A stretch of DNA of 64,000 nucleotides from NCBI GenBank assembly GCA_902496665.1, contig CABVBU010000009.1, positions 23,621-87,620 on the forward strand, in the 5' to 3' direction. Positions within the stretch are counted from its first letter, which is position 1. Each line of letters begins with the position of its first letter. Of the stretch, positions 8,379 to 17,431 are shown piece after piece. The position numbers and the translations under genes are program-made. The stretch is from an uncultured Clostridium sp. Its GTDB lineage: Bacteria; Bacillota; Clostridia; Lachnospirales; Lachnospiraceae. A model generated the notes under the pieces. It was not told the DNA's origin. It was given only the letters and a program-made list of their open reading frames with translations, and ran no database searches.

Positions 8379-10232
8379 ATGAATTTAGTGACGGCAGAAC
8401 ATCTGACAAAATCATATACGGAGCGGCTGCTCTTTGATGACACCGACTTTTCCATCAACGAAGGTGATAAGATCGGTCTCATCGGAATCAACGGAACAGG
8501 AAAATCGACCTTGCTGAAGCTGGTGGCAGGGCTTGAGGAGCCGGACTCCGGCAGGATCGTCCGGGGACGGAATCTGGATATCCGTTATCTTCCGCAGAAT
8601 CCGGTATTCCATCCGGGCGAGACGGTACTGGAGAGCGTTTTAAGGGAAAATGAGGGGCATGAACATGTCTGGGATCTGGAGAGTCAGGCAAAATCCATGT
8701 TAAACCGCCTCGGAATTCCGGATTTCAACGAGAAGGTGGAACATTTATCCGGCGGACAGAAGAAGCGCGCGGCGCTGGCATCTGTACTTTTATCGACGGC
8801 GGAGCTTCTGATCTTAGACGAGCCGACAAACCATCTGGACAGTGAGATGGCGGACTGGCTGGAAGATTATTTAAAGAAATTTAAGGGTGCGCTCCTTATG
8901 ATCACCCATGACCGGTATTTCCTTGACAGCGTGACGAACCGGATCGTGGAGCTGGATAACGGAAAACTCTACAGCTATCAGGCAAACTACGAGGGATTCC
9001 TGGAGCTAAAGGCGGAGCGCATGGACATGGAAAAGGCATCTGAGCGCAAGCGCCAGTCCATTCTGCGGACCGAGCTTGCCTGGATGCAGCGCGGCGCGAG
9101 AGCCCGTTCCACGAAGCAGAAAGGCCGGATCCAGCGTTTCGAGGCACTGCGGGACAAAAAGGGACCGGTGGAGGACGGAAAAGTCGAGATGGAGTCCATC
9201 TCCAGCCGCCTCGGACGGACTACCATCGAGATCTCAGATCTCTGCAAATCCTACGGGGACAAGGTGCTTGTGAAAGACTACACCTACTTCTTCCTGAAAG
9301 ATGACCGCATCGGCTATATCGGACCGAATGGGAGCGGAAAATCGACGCTGATGAAGATGATCGCAGGCTGGGTAAAGCCGGATTCTGGTACCATCGAGAT
9401 TGGACAGACCGTGAAGCTTGGATATTTCTCCCAGGAGAACGAGGATATGGACACGAGTCTCAAGGTCATCGACTATATCAAAAATGTTGCGGAGTACGTG
9501 AAGACAAAGGACGGAAGCATCAGCGCGTCCCAGATGCTGGAGCGTTTTTTATTCCCGCCGTCTGTCCAGTACACCGTGATCGAGAAGCTGTCTGGCGGCG
9601 AGAGAAGACGTCTTTATCTTTTAAAGATCCTTATGAGTGCACCGAATGTCCTGATCCTGGACGAGCCGACGAATGATCTTGATATCCAGACTTTGATGAT
9701 TCTGGAAGACTATCTCGACAGTTTTCAGGGGATCGTGATCACGGTATCCCATGACCGGTATTTCCTGTACCGCGTGGTCGGCAGGATTTTCGCCTTCGAG
9801 GGAGATGGAAAGCTTCAGCAGTACGAGGGCGGATTTACGGATTACCAGGCGGCGAAGGCGGAGCGGGAGGCGAAGCTTGCGGAGAGCGCGGCGGAGAATC
9901 CGGCGGCAGCGAAGAAGTCCGCGGATAAGGGAAATGACGCGGCTGAGACAGACAGCGCATCCCGCGGAAATGGGAAGCCGAGAGAAAAGAAGCTGAAATT
10001 CAGCTACAAAGAGCAGAGAGAGTGGGACACCATCGAGGACGATATCGCGCAGCTGGAAGAGGCAGTGGAGAACCTGGAAAAGGAGATCGAGGCGTCTGCG
10101 ACGAACTTTACAAAGCTCAATGAGCTGATGAAGGAAAAAGAAGAGAAGGAAGCGCAGCTCGAGGAGAAGATGGACCGTTGGGTCTACTTAAACGATCTGG
10201 CGGAGCAGATCGAGGCGCAGAAGAATAAGTAA
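8379..10232 (+). CDS. ABC-F family ATPase, Uup-like
   Basis: Cytosolic protein of 617 residues with two ABC domains and no membrane segment. First domain: Walker A GINGTGKST, signature LSGGQKKR, Walker B LLILDEPTNHLD. Second domain: GPNGSGKST, LSGGERRR, VLILDEPTNDLD. A charged linker lies between them. After an Ala/Glu/Lys-rich spacer, the last 80 or so residues form a predicted coiled coil, as in Uup, which binds DNA or ribosomes. ABC-F proteins act on the ribosome or in genome stability; antibiotic protection is possible but this architecture favours Uup. There is no strong ribosome site, and the 180-bp leader holds a tandem TGGCTGTAAA. Confidence 0.88.
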   Translation: MNLVTAEHLTKSYTERLLFDDTDFSINEGDKIGLIGINGTGKSTLLKLVAGLEEPDSGRIVRGRNLDIRYLPQNPVFHPGETVLESVLRENEGHEHVWDLESQAKSMLNRLGIPDFNEKVEHLSGGQKKRAALASVLLSTAELLILDEPTNHLDSEMADWLEDYLKKFKGALLMITHDRYFLDSVTNRIVELDNGKLYSYQANYEGFLELKAERMDMEKASERKRQSILRTELAWMQRGARARSTKQKGRIQRFEALRDKKGPVEDGKVEMESISSRLGRTTIEISDLCKSYGDKVLVKDYTYFFLKDDRIGYIGPNGSGKSTLMKMIAGWVKPDSGTIEIGQTVKLGYFSQENEDMDTSLKVIDYIKNVAEYVKTKDGSISASQMLERFLFPPSVQYTVIEKLSGGERRRLYLLKILMSAPNVLILDEPTNDLDIQTLMILEDYLDSFQGIVITVSHDRYFLYRVVGRIFAFEGDGKLQQYEGGFTDYQAAKAEREAKLAESAAENPAAAKKSADKGNDAAETDSASRGNGKPREKKLKFSYKEQREWDTIEDDIAQLEEAVENLEKEIEASATNFTKLNELMKEKEEKEAQLEEKMDRWVYLNDLAEQIEAQKNK

Positions 10233-10427
10233 TAGGATAACTGTCAGTGGACTTGTGTATTTGCTGTGCTAATTATGAGAAAACCTGGCAGCAGGAAAAA
10301 GCCAGAGCGGCAGTTGTTCGAAAATACATTTTTGCTGGTATTGGTCATGGGAAACTTAGGACCGTGGGTAACCGTTGCTGAAATCAGTAAAATTAAGAAT
10401 ACGTCAGGGAAAACGGGGGATTTTAGA

Positions 10428-12368
10428 ATGGCAGAATATCGAAACAGAAACAGAATCCTGTATCCACTTGGTGTCACGCAGGAAGAGAACGGTGTCCGCA
10501 TCCTGGTACAGGGACGCGCCGGGGAGGTTCGTCTGCTCTTGTACAGACCGGGCGAGAAAAAGCCATGCGAGGAGATCCCGTTTGATCCGAAATACCGGAT
10601 GGGAGACGTGTGGGAGCTGTCTCTGGATCGGACAGATTTTGCATCATTTGAATATAATTTCATGATAGATGGAAGAATTGTGACAGATCCTCATGCGCGG
10701 ATCATCACAGGCCGGGAGAAATGGGCGGAACGGAAACGCGCTGGAAAGCCAGTGCGTGGTAGAGTGCTGTCGGAGGAGTTTGACTGGGAAGATGATGGGA
10801 ACCCGGAAACGCCCTATGCCGACACGATCCTCTATAAGCTTCATGTCCGGGGATTCACGGCACACGCGTCATCAGGCGTATCTGCCAGGGGAACGTACGC
10901 CGGTGTCGTGGAGAAAATTCCATATTTAAAGGATCTCGGGATCACAGCGGTGGAGCTGATGCCGGTGACGGAGTTTGATGAGATCATGATGTCAGCCTCC
11001 GGGAACGGATTCCACGACGCGAAGCCGGAACCGACCGGATATTTAAACTACTGGGGTTATGGCCCGTCTTACCTCTATGCGGTAAAGTCGGCGTATGCGT
11101 CCAATGGGGAGATGTCGGCGGAGTGTCAGTTTAAGACACTGGTAAAAGAATTACATAAGGCCGGGATCGAGTGCATCCCGGAGATCTATTTTACCGGAAA
11201 AGAGCTTCCGGGGGAGATATTGTCTGTACTCCGGTACTGGGTGGAAGAGTACCATGTGGACGGCTTTCACCTGTCAGGATTCCCGGATCTCTCCCTGGCT
11301 GCGGAGGACCCGTTCTTAAAGCGGACGAAACTCTTTGCGGAAAACTGGAATGAGGTCATGAACCGCCGCCCGAAGCAGGGCTATATCACGCCGGGGGACG
11401 GAGCGGTTTCCGTGGAGGAAAAGAACCTCGCGGAGTACAACATGCAGTTCATGGAGGACATGCGCCGGTTCTTAAAGGGTGATGAGGGAATGTTATCGGC
11501 CTTTGAGTTCCGGAACCGCAGAAATCCGGCGGAGTATGCTGTGATCAACTACATGGCGAACACCAATGGATTTACGCTGATGGACGCTGCTTCTTACGAC
11601 AGGAAGCACAACGAGAAGAACGGCGAGGAGAACCGGGACGGAAGCGATTACAATTATTCTTGGAACTGCGGCGCGGAAGGTCCGACGAGAAAGAAAAAGA
11701 TCATGGAGCTGAGGAAACAGCTCTTAAAGAACGCGTACCTGCTGTTATTCCTAAGCCAGGGTGTCCCGCTTTTAATGGCGGGCGATGAGTTCGGGAACAG
11801 TCAGGACGGAAACAACAACGCCTACTGTCAGGACAATGCGGTCTCCTGGTTGAACTGGAAGCTTCTGGAGACTAACAAGGATCAGGTGGACTTTGTGAAA
11901 CGTCTCATTGCCTTCCGGAAAGCCCACAAGATGTTCCATATGGACCGGGAACCGAGAATTATGGATTATAAGTCCTGTGGAAGACCGGATGTGTCCTACC
12001 ACGGGGAAAACGCCTGGAAGCCGGAGTTTGAAAATTTCCGCCGCCAGTTCGGAATCCTCTACTGGGGCGCCTACGCAAAGCACCCGGACGGGACCGACGA
12101 TGCGAACTTCTATGTAGCCTATAACATGCACTGGGAGCCGCATATGTTCGGACTTCCACATCTCCCGAAGGGGGCAAAGTGGCGCGTGATCTGCAATACG
12201 GGCAACCCGGATGCGGCCGGCCTTCTAACGGATGGAACCGGTGAAGTTCCGAAAAACCAGATGATGCTGGCGGTACCGCCGCGCGGGATCGTGATCCTTG
12301 AGAGCTTTGCGGATCCGGATGGGGAGAAGGACGCGAAAAAGAATTTGAACAGAAATCATTTGAAATAA
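10428..12368 (+). CDS. catalytically degenerate GH13 debranching-enzyme (GlgX/isoamylase) homologue
   Basis: A 646-residue relative of glycogen debranching enzymes: an N-terminal CBM48-like domain (about 1-115) and a GH13 barrel. The fold is clearly kept, since DEFGNSQDGNNNAYCQDN and KHNEKNGEENRDG match isoamylases. The active site is not. The region II nucleophile Asp is Ser283 (VDGFHLSGF), the region IV HD pair is Thr379-Asn380, and the region I DVVYNH is replaced by PEIYFTG. Only the region III acid/base Glu may remain (Glu305, FAENW). Hydrolysis is therefore unlikely; glycogen binding or a regulatory role is inferred. ATG 10428 is chosen for its GGGGGA ribosome site; an in-frame TTG at 10266 gives a non-homologous extension. 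Confidence 0.85.
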   Translation: MAEYRNRNRILYPLGVTQEENGVRILVQGRAGEVRLLLYRPGEKKPCEEIPFDPKYRMGDVWELSLDRTDFASFEYNFMIDGRIVTDPHARIITGREKWAERKRAGKPVRGRVLSEEFDWEDDGNPETPYADTILYKLHVRGFTAHASSGVSARGTYAGVVEKIPYLKDLGITAVELMPVTEFDEIMMSASGNGFHDAKPEPTGYLNYWGYGPSYLYAVKSAYASNGEMSAECQFKTLVKELHKAGIECIPEIYFTGKELPGEILSVLRYWVEEYHVDGFHLSGFPDLSLAAEDPFLKRTKLFAENWNEVMNRRPKQGYITPGDGAVSVEEKNLAEYNMQFMEDMRRFLKGDEGMLSAFEFRNRRNPAEYAVINYMANTNGFTLMDAASYDRKHNEKNGEENRDGSDYNYSWNCGAEGPTRKKKIMELRKQLLKNAYLLLFLSQGVPLLMAGDEFGNSQDGNNNAYCQDNAVSWLNWKLLETNKDQVDFVKRLIAFRKAHKMFHMDREPRIMDYKSCGRPDVSYHGENAWKPEFENFRRQFGILYWGAYAKHPDGTDDANFYVAYNMHWEPHMFGLPHLPKGAKWRVICNTGNPDAAGLLTDGTGEVPKNQMMLAVPPRGIVILESFADPDGEKDAKKNLNRNHLK

Positions 12369-12410
12369 ACATAAAATAAGAGATTGCCGGATAGATAATG
12401 AGGGATGTTT

Positions 12411-14015
12411 ATGAGAGACGACAGAATTCGAATTGTAATAGCAGACGACGAACAGAACATCTGCGAGATGTTGAAACGTCTGATCCGTTTTGACGATCTT
12501 GGGCTCGAATTGATCGGTATGGTCTCCAATGGAGAAGATCTGAGAAACGTGATCGTAAAAGAAAAGCCGGATATTGTGATTACAGATATCCATATGCCGG
12601 TCATGGACGGCCTGGAGGTTATCCGATGGTGTAATGAAAACGGATGCAAAACGAATTTTATCGTGCTCAGTGGATATCATCAGTTTGAATATGCTTATAA
12701 TGCGTTGAAATACAAAGTCAATGACTATCTTTTAAAGCCTCTCAACGAGGACGAATTAAACGAGACTCTGGAGAGGATTGCAAAGGGAATCCGCGAAGGG
12801 GAACAGAAAAAAGATAATTCTGCTTATATCCAGTCGCTCCATGAGCATTTTATGAAAACTGTGTCTTACTACAGGAACGGACAGAAGCCGGTTTACGACA
12901 ATGTCGATATGGTAAATCAGGAATTTATGCTGAAAGCAGAGCCGGGGATTTTTAGATTTCTGTTCATCTGTGTGGACGACCTTCGAAAAGATAAGCAGGG
13001 AAATGAACAGTTGAATTCCGTCATAGAGAAATTAAAAGATCTTGCGGAGAAGAAACTGTCTCACTGTTGTTTTGAATATGTATGCCGTACAAGGACCAGA
13101 TCCATGAAGATATTCCTGAACTACCCGTCTGATCAGGAAGATGAGATAGAGAGCGAGCTGAAAAGATTGTACGAAGAAGCACAGGGGCTGGCGGACTTAT
13201 TTAACGGCATGAATATTACAGTCTGCATCGGAGATTCTATGAATGACCCGAAAGAGATTCCGGCGGCAGCTCGCAGCGCATGGTATACGATGTTCTGTCG
13301 ATTCGGAATCGGGACAAATCGTCTGATCTGGTATGGGCAGTTAAGGAGAGTAGATATATCTGCCCAGAAAAAAGAATGGGAAACGCAGATCCGGCATGCC
13401 TGGGATGTTCTTGATGAGGAAATGTTTGCGAATACGATCTATGATATTTTCTCTGTGCCGAGAGCGGTAGAGACAACAAAGGATTTTGCGGAATTTGTTC
13501 ACGAGATCGGTGCAATCGCAGAAGAGGGGAAAGAAAGTTTCTTCCAGAAAACAGGTCTGGAAGCGCCGGAAGACAGAGAAGTATCACCGAATCCCCGGTT
13601 GGATGACTCGGATTCTATGGAAGAATACAGAGACAGCCTGATTTCACTCTACGGCGCGCAAATCAGGGAATGTTCAGAAATGGCGGATAAGAAAAACCTG
13701 AAACCGATCCGACTGGCTTGCAGTTACGTGGAGTCCCACTATAATGAACCTATAAAACTTGAGGACGTCGCGAAAGTTGTAAATTTAAATCCAATCTATT
13801 TTTCAACACTGTTCGCGCGCAAGACCGGTCAGAATTTCACGGAATATGTTACATTGTTCAAGCTGAAAAAGGCTTGTGAGCTTCTTGCGGACAGTGATAT
13901 GAATATCAATGAAATTGCGGATTCTCTCGGATTCACTGATGCACGTTATTTCAGCAAACTGTTCCGAAAGAAAATGGGATTGAAACCGACGGAGTATCGA
14001 AGAATTTACGGGTGA
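12411..14015 (+). CDS. response regulator, REC plus AraC-type output (YesN-like)
   Basis: A 534-residue cytosolic regulator. Residues 1-120 form the receiver, with the acidic pocket IADDE and phospho-acceptor Asp59 in TDIHMPVMDG. The middle 300 residues are a variable linker, and the last 105 are a two-helix-turn-helix AraC domain (LEDVAKVVNLNPIYFSTLF and INEIADSLGFTDARYFSKLF). Start 12411 is preferred over ATG 12405 because GAGGG is 6 nt upstream. Its stop overlaps the kinase start, and the next three genes are also overlapped, making a five-gene signalling operon. The peptide ABC operon downstream is a plausible target. Confidence 0.92.
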   Translation: MRDDRIRIVIADDEQNICEMLKRLIRFDDLGLELIGMVSNGEDLRNVIVKEKPDIVITDIHMPVMDGLEVIRWCNENGCKTNFIVLSGYHQFEYAYNALKYKVNDYLLKPLNEDELNETLERIAKGIREGEQKKDNSAYIQSLHEHFMKTVSYYRNGQKPVYDNVDMVNQEFMLKAEPGIFRFLFICVDDLRKDKQGNEQLNSVIEKLKDLAEKKLSHCCFEYVCRTRTRSMKIFLNYPSDQEDEIESELKRLYEEAQGLADLFNGMNITVCIGDSMNDPKEIPAAARSAWYTMFCRFGIGTNRLIWYGQLRRVDISAQKKEWETQIRHAWDVLDEEMFANTIYDIFSVPRAVETTKDFAEFVHEIGAIAEEGKESFFQKTGLEAPEDREVSPNPRLDDSDSMEEYRDSLISLYGAQIRECSEMADKKNLKPIRLACSYVESHYNEPIKLEDVAKVVNLNPIYFSTLFARKTGQNFTEYVTLFKLKKACELLADSDMNINEIADSLGFTDARYFSKLFRKKMGLKPTEYRRIYG

Positions 14016-14791
14016 TGCATATGGATAAGATCATGATCCTCACAACATCGAAATTTGAACGGCTTGTAAAGAATCGTGTAGCTCAGGAAATGATGGTACA
14101 GAATGTGAGTCTGGAAAAAGATCTGGCACAGAAGCAGGCTGATATTACATACCTCCAGAACCAGATCAACCCCCATTTCCTGTATAACACGCTGGAATGT
14201 ATCCGCGGACAGGCGTTAAATGAGGGAATGGATGATCTGGCGGACACGGTAAAGGCGCTTGCACTCTTTTTCCGTTATAATATCAGCGTAAAGGGAACGG
14301 TGGTTTCTTTCGAGGAAGAGCTGAAGAATCTGGAAAATTATATTTCAATCCAACAGTATCGGTTCAAGAACAAATTTACCATGCACGTGGATATCGAGCC
14401 GGAAGAAAAAAAGCAGATTCTGGCCTGCCGGCTTCCGAAATTGTGTCTTCAGCCACTGGTAGAAAATGCGATCCTGCACGCGTTCAATGAGATCACGACA
14501 GGTGGGAGAGTGACATTGAAGGCATTCTGCACAGATGGAAATTTAAGCATTGTGGTGGCGGATAATGGATCCGGAATGTCACCAGAACAGTTAAAAAAGC
14601 TGGACGCATCAATCCACGCGGAACATGTGGAAGAGGGAAAGGAACACGGAATCGGTCTTCACAATGTCAACAGAAGAATCCAACTGCTGTTTGGGAAGGA
14701 ATATGGCCTTTCTGTAAAAAGTTTTTCTGGCATCGGAACCTTTGTCGAGGTATTTCTTCCGATGAGAACGGAGCCGTTTGATGAAGAATGA
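14015..14791 (+). CDS. cytoplasmic histidine kinase (LytS/YesM HisKA-type, no sensor domain)
   Basis: About 258 residues. The N-terminal 45 residues look like a coiled coil. The His_kinase box follows (QINPHFLYNTLECIRG, phospho-His inside NPHF), then the N-box (PLVENAILHAF) and G-boxes (DNGSGM, GIGLHNVNRRI). YesM relatives normally carry two membrane helices and a large extracellular sensor; both are absent. Input must come from a partner, and the next three genes encode a membrane ABC-like complex. The start may be ATG 14015 (TGATG overlap with the regulator) or ATG 14021. Confidence 0.88.
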   Translation: MHMDKIMILTTSKFERLVKNRVAQEMMVQNVSLEKDLAQKQADITYLQNQINPHFLYNTLECIRGQALNEGMDDLADTVKALALFFRYNISVKGTVVSFEEELKNLENYISIQQYRFKNKFTMHVDIEPEEKKQILACRLPKLCLQPLVENAILHAFNEITTGGRVTLKAFCTDGNLSIVVADNGSGMSPEQLKKLDASIHAEHVEEGKEHGIGLHNVNRRIQLLFGKEYGLSVKSFSGIGTFVEVFLPMRTEPFDEE

Positions 14792-16202
14792 ACTGATCCG
14801 TCTGCGATCGATTTATGAAGAGAAGAATAATTCTGCGCTTCGGGGGCTGGATTTTAAAATCTACAAAGGCGAGGTGGTGGGAGTCGTCGGAAGATTCCAT
14901 TCCGGAAAAACACTCCTTTTGGAAATCCTTGAGGGAAATTGTGTCCCGGATCGGGGTATCAGATTTATTCGCGGAACGATGTGCGGCTGGGAGAAAGTAC
15001 CGGACAATATTGAAGTGCGCAATTTAAAGAAAAACTTTGGCCTCATTGGACAGATGACGGTGTGGGAGAACATCGCTACATTTCGGGCAAAGGGAAAACA
15101 GAGACATTTTCTCGTTCCTAACAGGATGCGTTCTTTTATAAGAGAACAGCTGGAACTCTATGGAGTGGATGTATCCCTTGGAATTTCGGTGGACCGGTTG
15201 AGTGCGGTTCAGAAATTCGCAGTAGCGCTCATCAAGGCGAAATTGGAAGGCGCGGATCTTATTATGGCGGAAACATCAGAACTGGAGTATTCCATGTCCG
15301 GTTTTGAACTGATGCACAGAATTCTGGGAACGGCAAAGGCACAGGGGACATCGGTCCTTTTTTCCGGGATCGATGCCGGATGGCTTGGAACATTGATGGA
15401 CAGGATCTGCCTGATCAATGACGGACAGATCCTGTGGGAAGAGGAAATCTGGGGAAAAGGAATTCCATCCCGTGCGGTTTCTGAGGCTGGCAAGATGCCG
15501 ATCACGAAAAAAAAGTCAAAAAAATGGGATGAAGAAATTCACGTCATGGGACAAAAATTCAGCCTTTCCGGGTATCGTGGGGAATTTATAGCACTGATCG
15601 ATCAGGAAGATACGCTTGGCGGACTCCTGCTGAATCAGAATCTGACAGCGGAGCTGTATGCAAAAACAGGAAAAAAGCATACACTCCGCATCCACCAGAT
15701 TGATTTCTCCAATTTTGGATACCTTGTAAAGTGGATGAGCCCGGAGGACAATCTGATCTTCGGTCTGTCAGATAAGACAAGTCAGCATGGGATCATAAAA
15801 AAACATCTGAAAAAGTACCTGTTACAGGAATTTGTGCATTGGTCCAGGGATGAAAGATATTTTGATATGACGGACTGCGAATTTCTGACAATCCGCGAAA
15901 GAATTCGAATCGCCGCGTTCCGGCTGAAGCTGGAGAAGCCGGATGTGATCCTGTTCTGGCATTATCACATGTTGGATCAGGATTCCAGACAGATAGTTCT
16001 CTCAGTCCTTTCGGAACTTTTATATGAGGGAACCTTGCTGCTCGGAATTTTCACACCGGTAGAATGCCCGAATTCTGCTGATGGGTACATTTCGATGACC
16101 CAAAAGGGAAGATCCGGGCGTATGACTTATGGAGAAGTGAAACCGCTGCTCAGGGAAGTTGAAAATAAGAGATTTTATGAAGTACCGGGGAGGGATCAGT
16201 GA
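14781..16202 (+). CDS. degenerate RbsA/MglA-like double ABC ATPase
   Basis: A 473-residue protein with the two-lobed layout of sugar ABC ATPases, but eroded. Lobe 1 keeps a Walker A (GRFHSGKT, residues 37-44). Its signature is LSAVQ (140-144) instead of LSGGQ, and its Walker B is LIMAETSE (160-167) with Ala163 where the magnesium-binding Asp should be. Lobe 2 has no GK[ST] Walker A and no recognisable signature. ATP hydrolysis driving import is therefore doubtful. The operon position between a sensorless kinase and a binding protein suggests signal relay. ATG 14781 overlaps the kinase stop and follows CGGAG by 7 nt. Confidence 0.82.
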   Translation: MKNELIRLRSIYEEKNNSALRGLDFKIYKGEVVGVVGRFHSGKTLLLEILEGNCVPDRGIRFIRGTMCGWEKVPDNIEVRNLKKNFGLIGQMTVWENIATFRAKGKQRHFLVPNRMRSFIREQLELYGVDVSLGISVDRLSAVQKFAVALIKAKLEGADLIMAETSELEYSMSGFELMHRILGTAKAQGTSVLFSGIDAGWLGTLMDRICLINDGQILWEEEIWGKGIPSRAVSEAGKMPITKKKSKKWDEEIHVMGQKFSLSGYRGEFIALIDQEDTLGGLLLNQNLTAELYAKTGKKHTLRIHQIDFSNFGYLVKWMSPEDNLIFGLSDKTSQHGIIKKHLKKYLLQEFVHWSRDERYFDMTDCEFLTIRERIRIAAFRLKLEKPDVILFWHYHMLDQDSRQIVLSVLSELLYEGTLLLGIFTPVECPNSADGYISMTQKGRSGRMTYGEVKPLLREVENKRFYEVPGRDQ

Positions 16203-17431
16203 TGAAAGAAAAAAACATATTTTTCATCCGGATCGTGCCCGGATTTCTTTTGCTTTTGATCGTTGTAATGCTCTGCCTCTGCCGGAACAGGGAGAACGGG
16301 AAACCATTAGCCTGTCTGGCGATGACATCTGCGGATGACAGTTTTGTCGCGTCTGTTGCTCAGGAACTGGAAAAACAGCTGGAAACATGTGGAAACAGGG
16401 TTCTTGTGTCTTTCAGCGATAACGACATGAACCAGCAGATTAATCAGATCGAGAACTATGTGGCGATGCATCCGGCGGTTCTTGTGATCCAGTGTACAGG
16501 AGACGGTTCCGCCTACGATAAAATTCTGGAACGGGTTCATGATGACAATATGCAGGTGGTTGTGTTCAGCTCTTCCGGAAAACTGGAACATGCGGACATC
16601 CAAATGGTCAATTCGAGTCTGGGCCGCGGAATCTGCGCTGTAAATCTGATCCGGAGTTTCCTGAAAAAACCAAATGATGCGACGACAGAAAAACCTGCAA
16701 AACTTCTCCTGCTTGGTAATGCAGCGACGGAAGCAGATATTATGACAATGGCGGGATATCAGCTGATCGGTGAGAAATATCTGAGGTATTATGATATGAA
16801 ACATCTGAAATTTTACAGAGAAGATGGAAAAAAGGTGGAATATACCGATGGATACGGGATCCGGTGCGCGGTGGAAGAGCCGACAGGAGGGCTGATTCTC
16901 GATAAGAATGGTGATGCGATCCTGAATCCGTACTATGTGCCGGATATTGAGTTGATCACAGCTGAAAAGTATATGAATATCCAGACCAATCTTCAAGGCC
17001 AGCAGGCGATGGACGCATTTCTGGGAGACCGCGAGAACAGGGATATTCGAATTGTTGTTGCGGCGAGCGGCGAAGCAGCCGTAGGTGCGGCGAGTCGTCT
17101 GGAAGAATGTCTTTCCAGAGGTGATCTGTCCTACTCGGCGGACAAGATCGCTGTATTTGGAGTGGACAACACGGAGCAGAATCGCAGACTGGTCTCCGAG
17201 GCGGCAAAAGGAAACGGAATATTTCGTGGTTTTGTAGGTGATTACAGTATCAGTAAGGAGTCGGATAACATCATCCGCAGTCTTCTGGTACGGAAAAAAG
17301 GTGTATATCAGTGTTACAGTTATTATTCAGGATATAATGAGATATCGGACGCGAATGGTATTGTTGTGTTTTATGATACTGGTATTTCGAACATGGATAT
17401 ATTTGCAAGGGGGGAAGAAAATGCGTCGTAA
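16202..17431 (+). CDS. membrane-anchored periplasmic-binding-protein-like receptor (type I fold)
   Basis: A 409-residue protein with a single N-terminal hydrophobic segment (about residues 8-30) and no convincing lipobox, so it is probably tethered by a signal anchor rather than released. The rest resembles sugar-binding proteins of the RbsB/MglB class: DNDMNQQINQIENYVAMHP, then AVLVIQCTG, and later KIAVFGVDNTEQN near the hinge. An insertion of about 70 residues (around 185-255) interrupts the usual fold. ATG 16202 follows GGGGAGGG by 7 nt and overlaps the ATPase stop. The ligand is unknown; a sugar or AI-2-like molecule is conceivable. Confidence 0.8.
   Translation: MKEKNIFFIRIVPGFLLLLIVVMLCLCRNRENGKPLACLAMTSADDSFVASVAQELEKQLETCGNRVLVSFSDNDMNQQINQIENYVAMHPAVLVIQCTGDGSAYDKILERVHDDNMQVVVFSSSGKLEHADIQMVNSSLGRGICAVNLIRSFLKKPNDATTEKPAKLLLLGNAATEADIMTMAGYQLIGEKYLRYYDMKHLKFYREDGKKVEYTDGYGIRCAVEEPTGGLILDKNGDAILNPYYVPDIELITAEKYMNIQTNLQGQQAMDAFLGDRENRDIRIVVAASGEAAVGAASRLEECLSRGDLSYSADKIAVFGVDNTEQNRRLVSEAAKGNGIFRGFVGDYSISKESDNIIRSLLVRKKGVYQCYSYYSGYNEISDANGIVVFYDTGISNMDIFARGEENAS

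Noticed and set aside
10266..10427. 54-codon N-terminal extension of the GH13 homologue
   Set aside because: TTG start without a ribosome site; the CBM48-like domain begins after ATG 10428.
16307..16996. 229-codon minus-strand ORF
   Set aside because: Antisense of the binding-protein-like receptor; no start signals.
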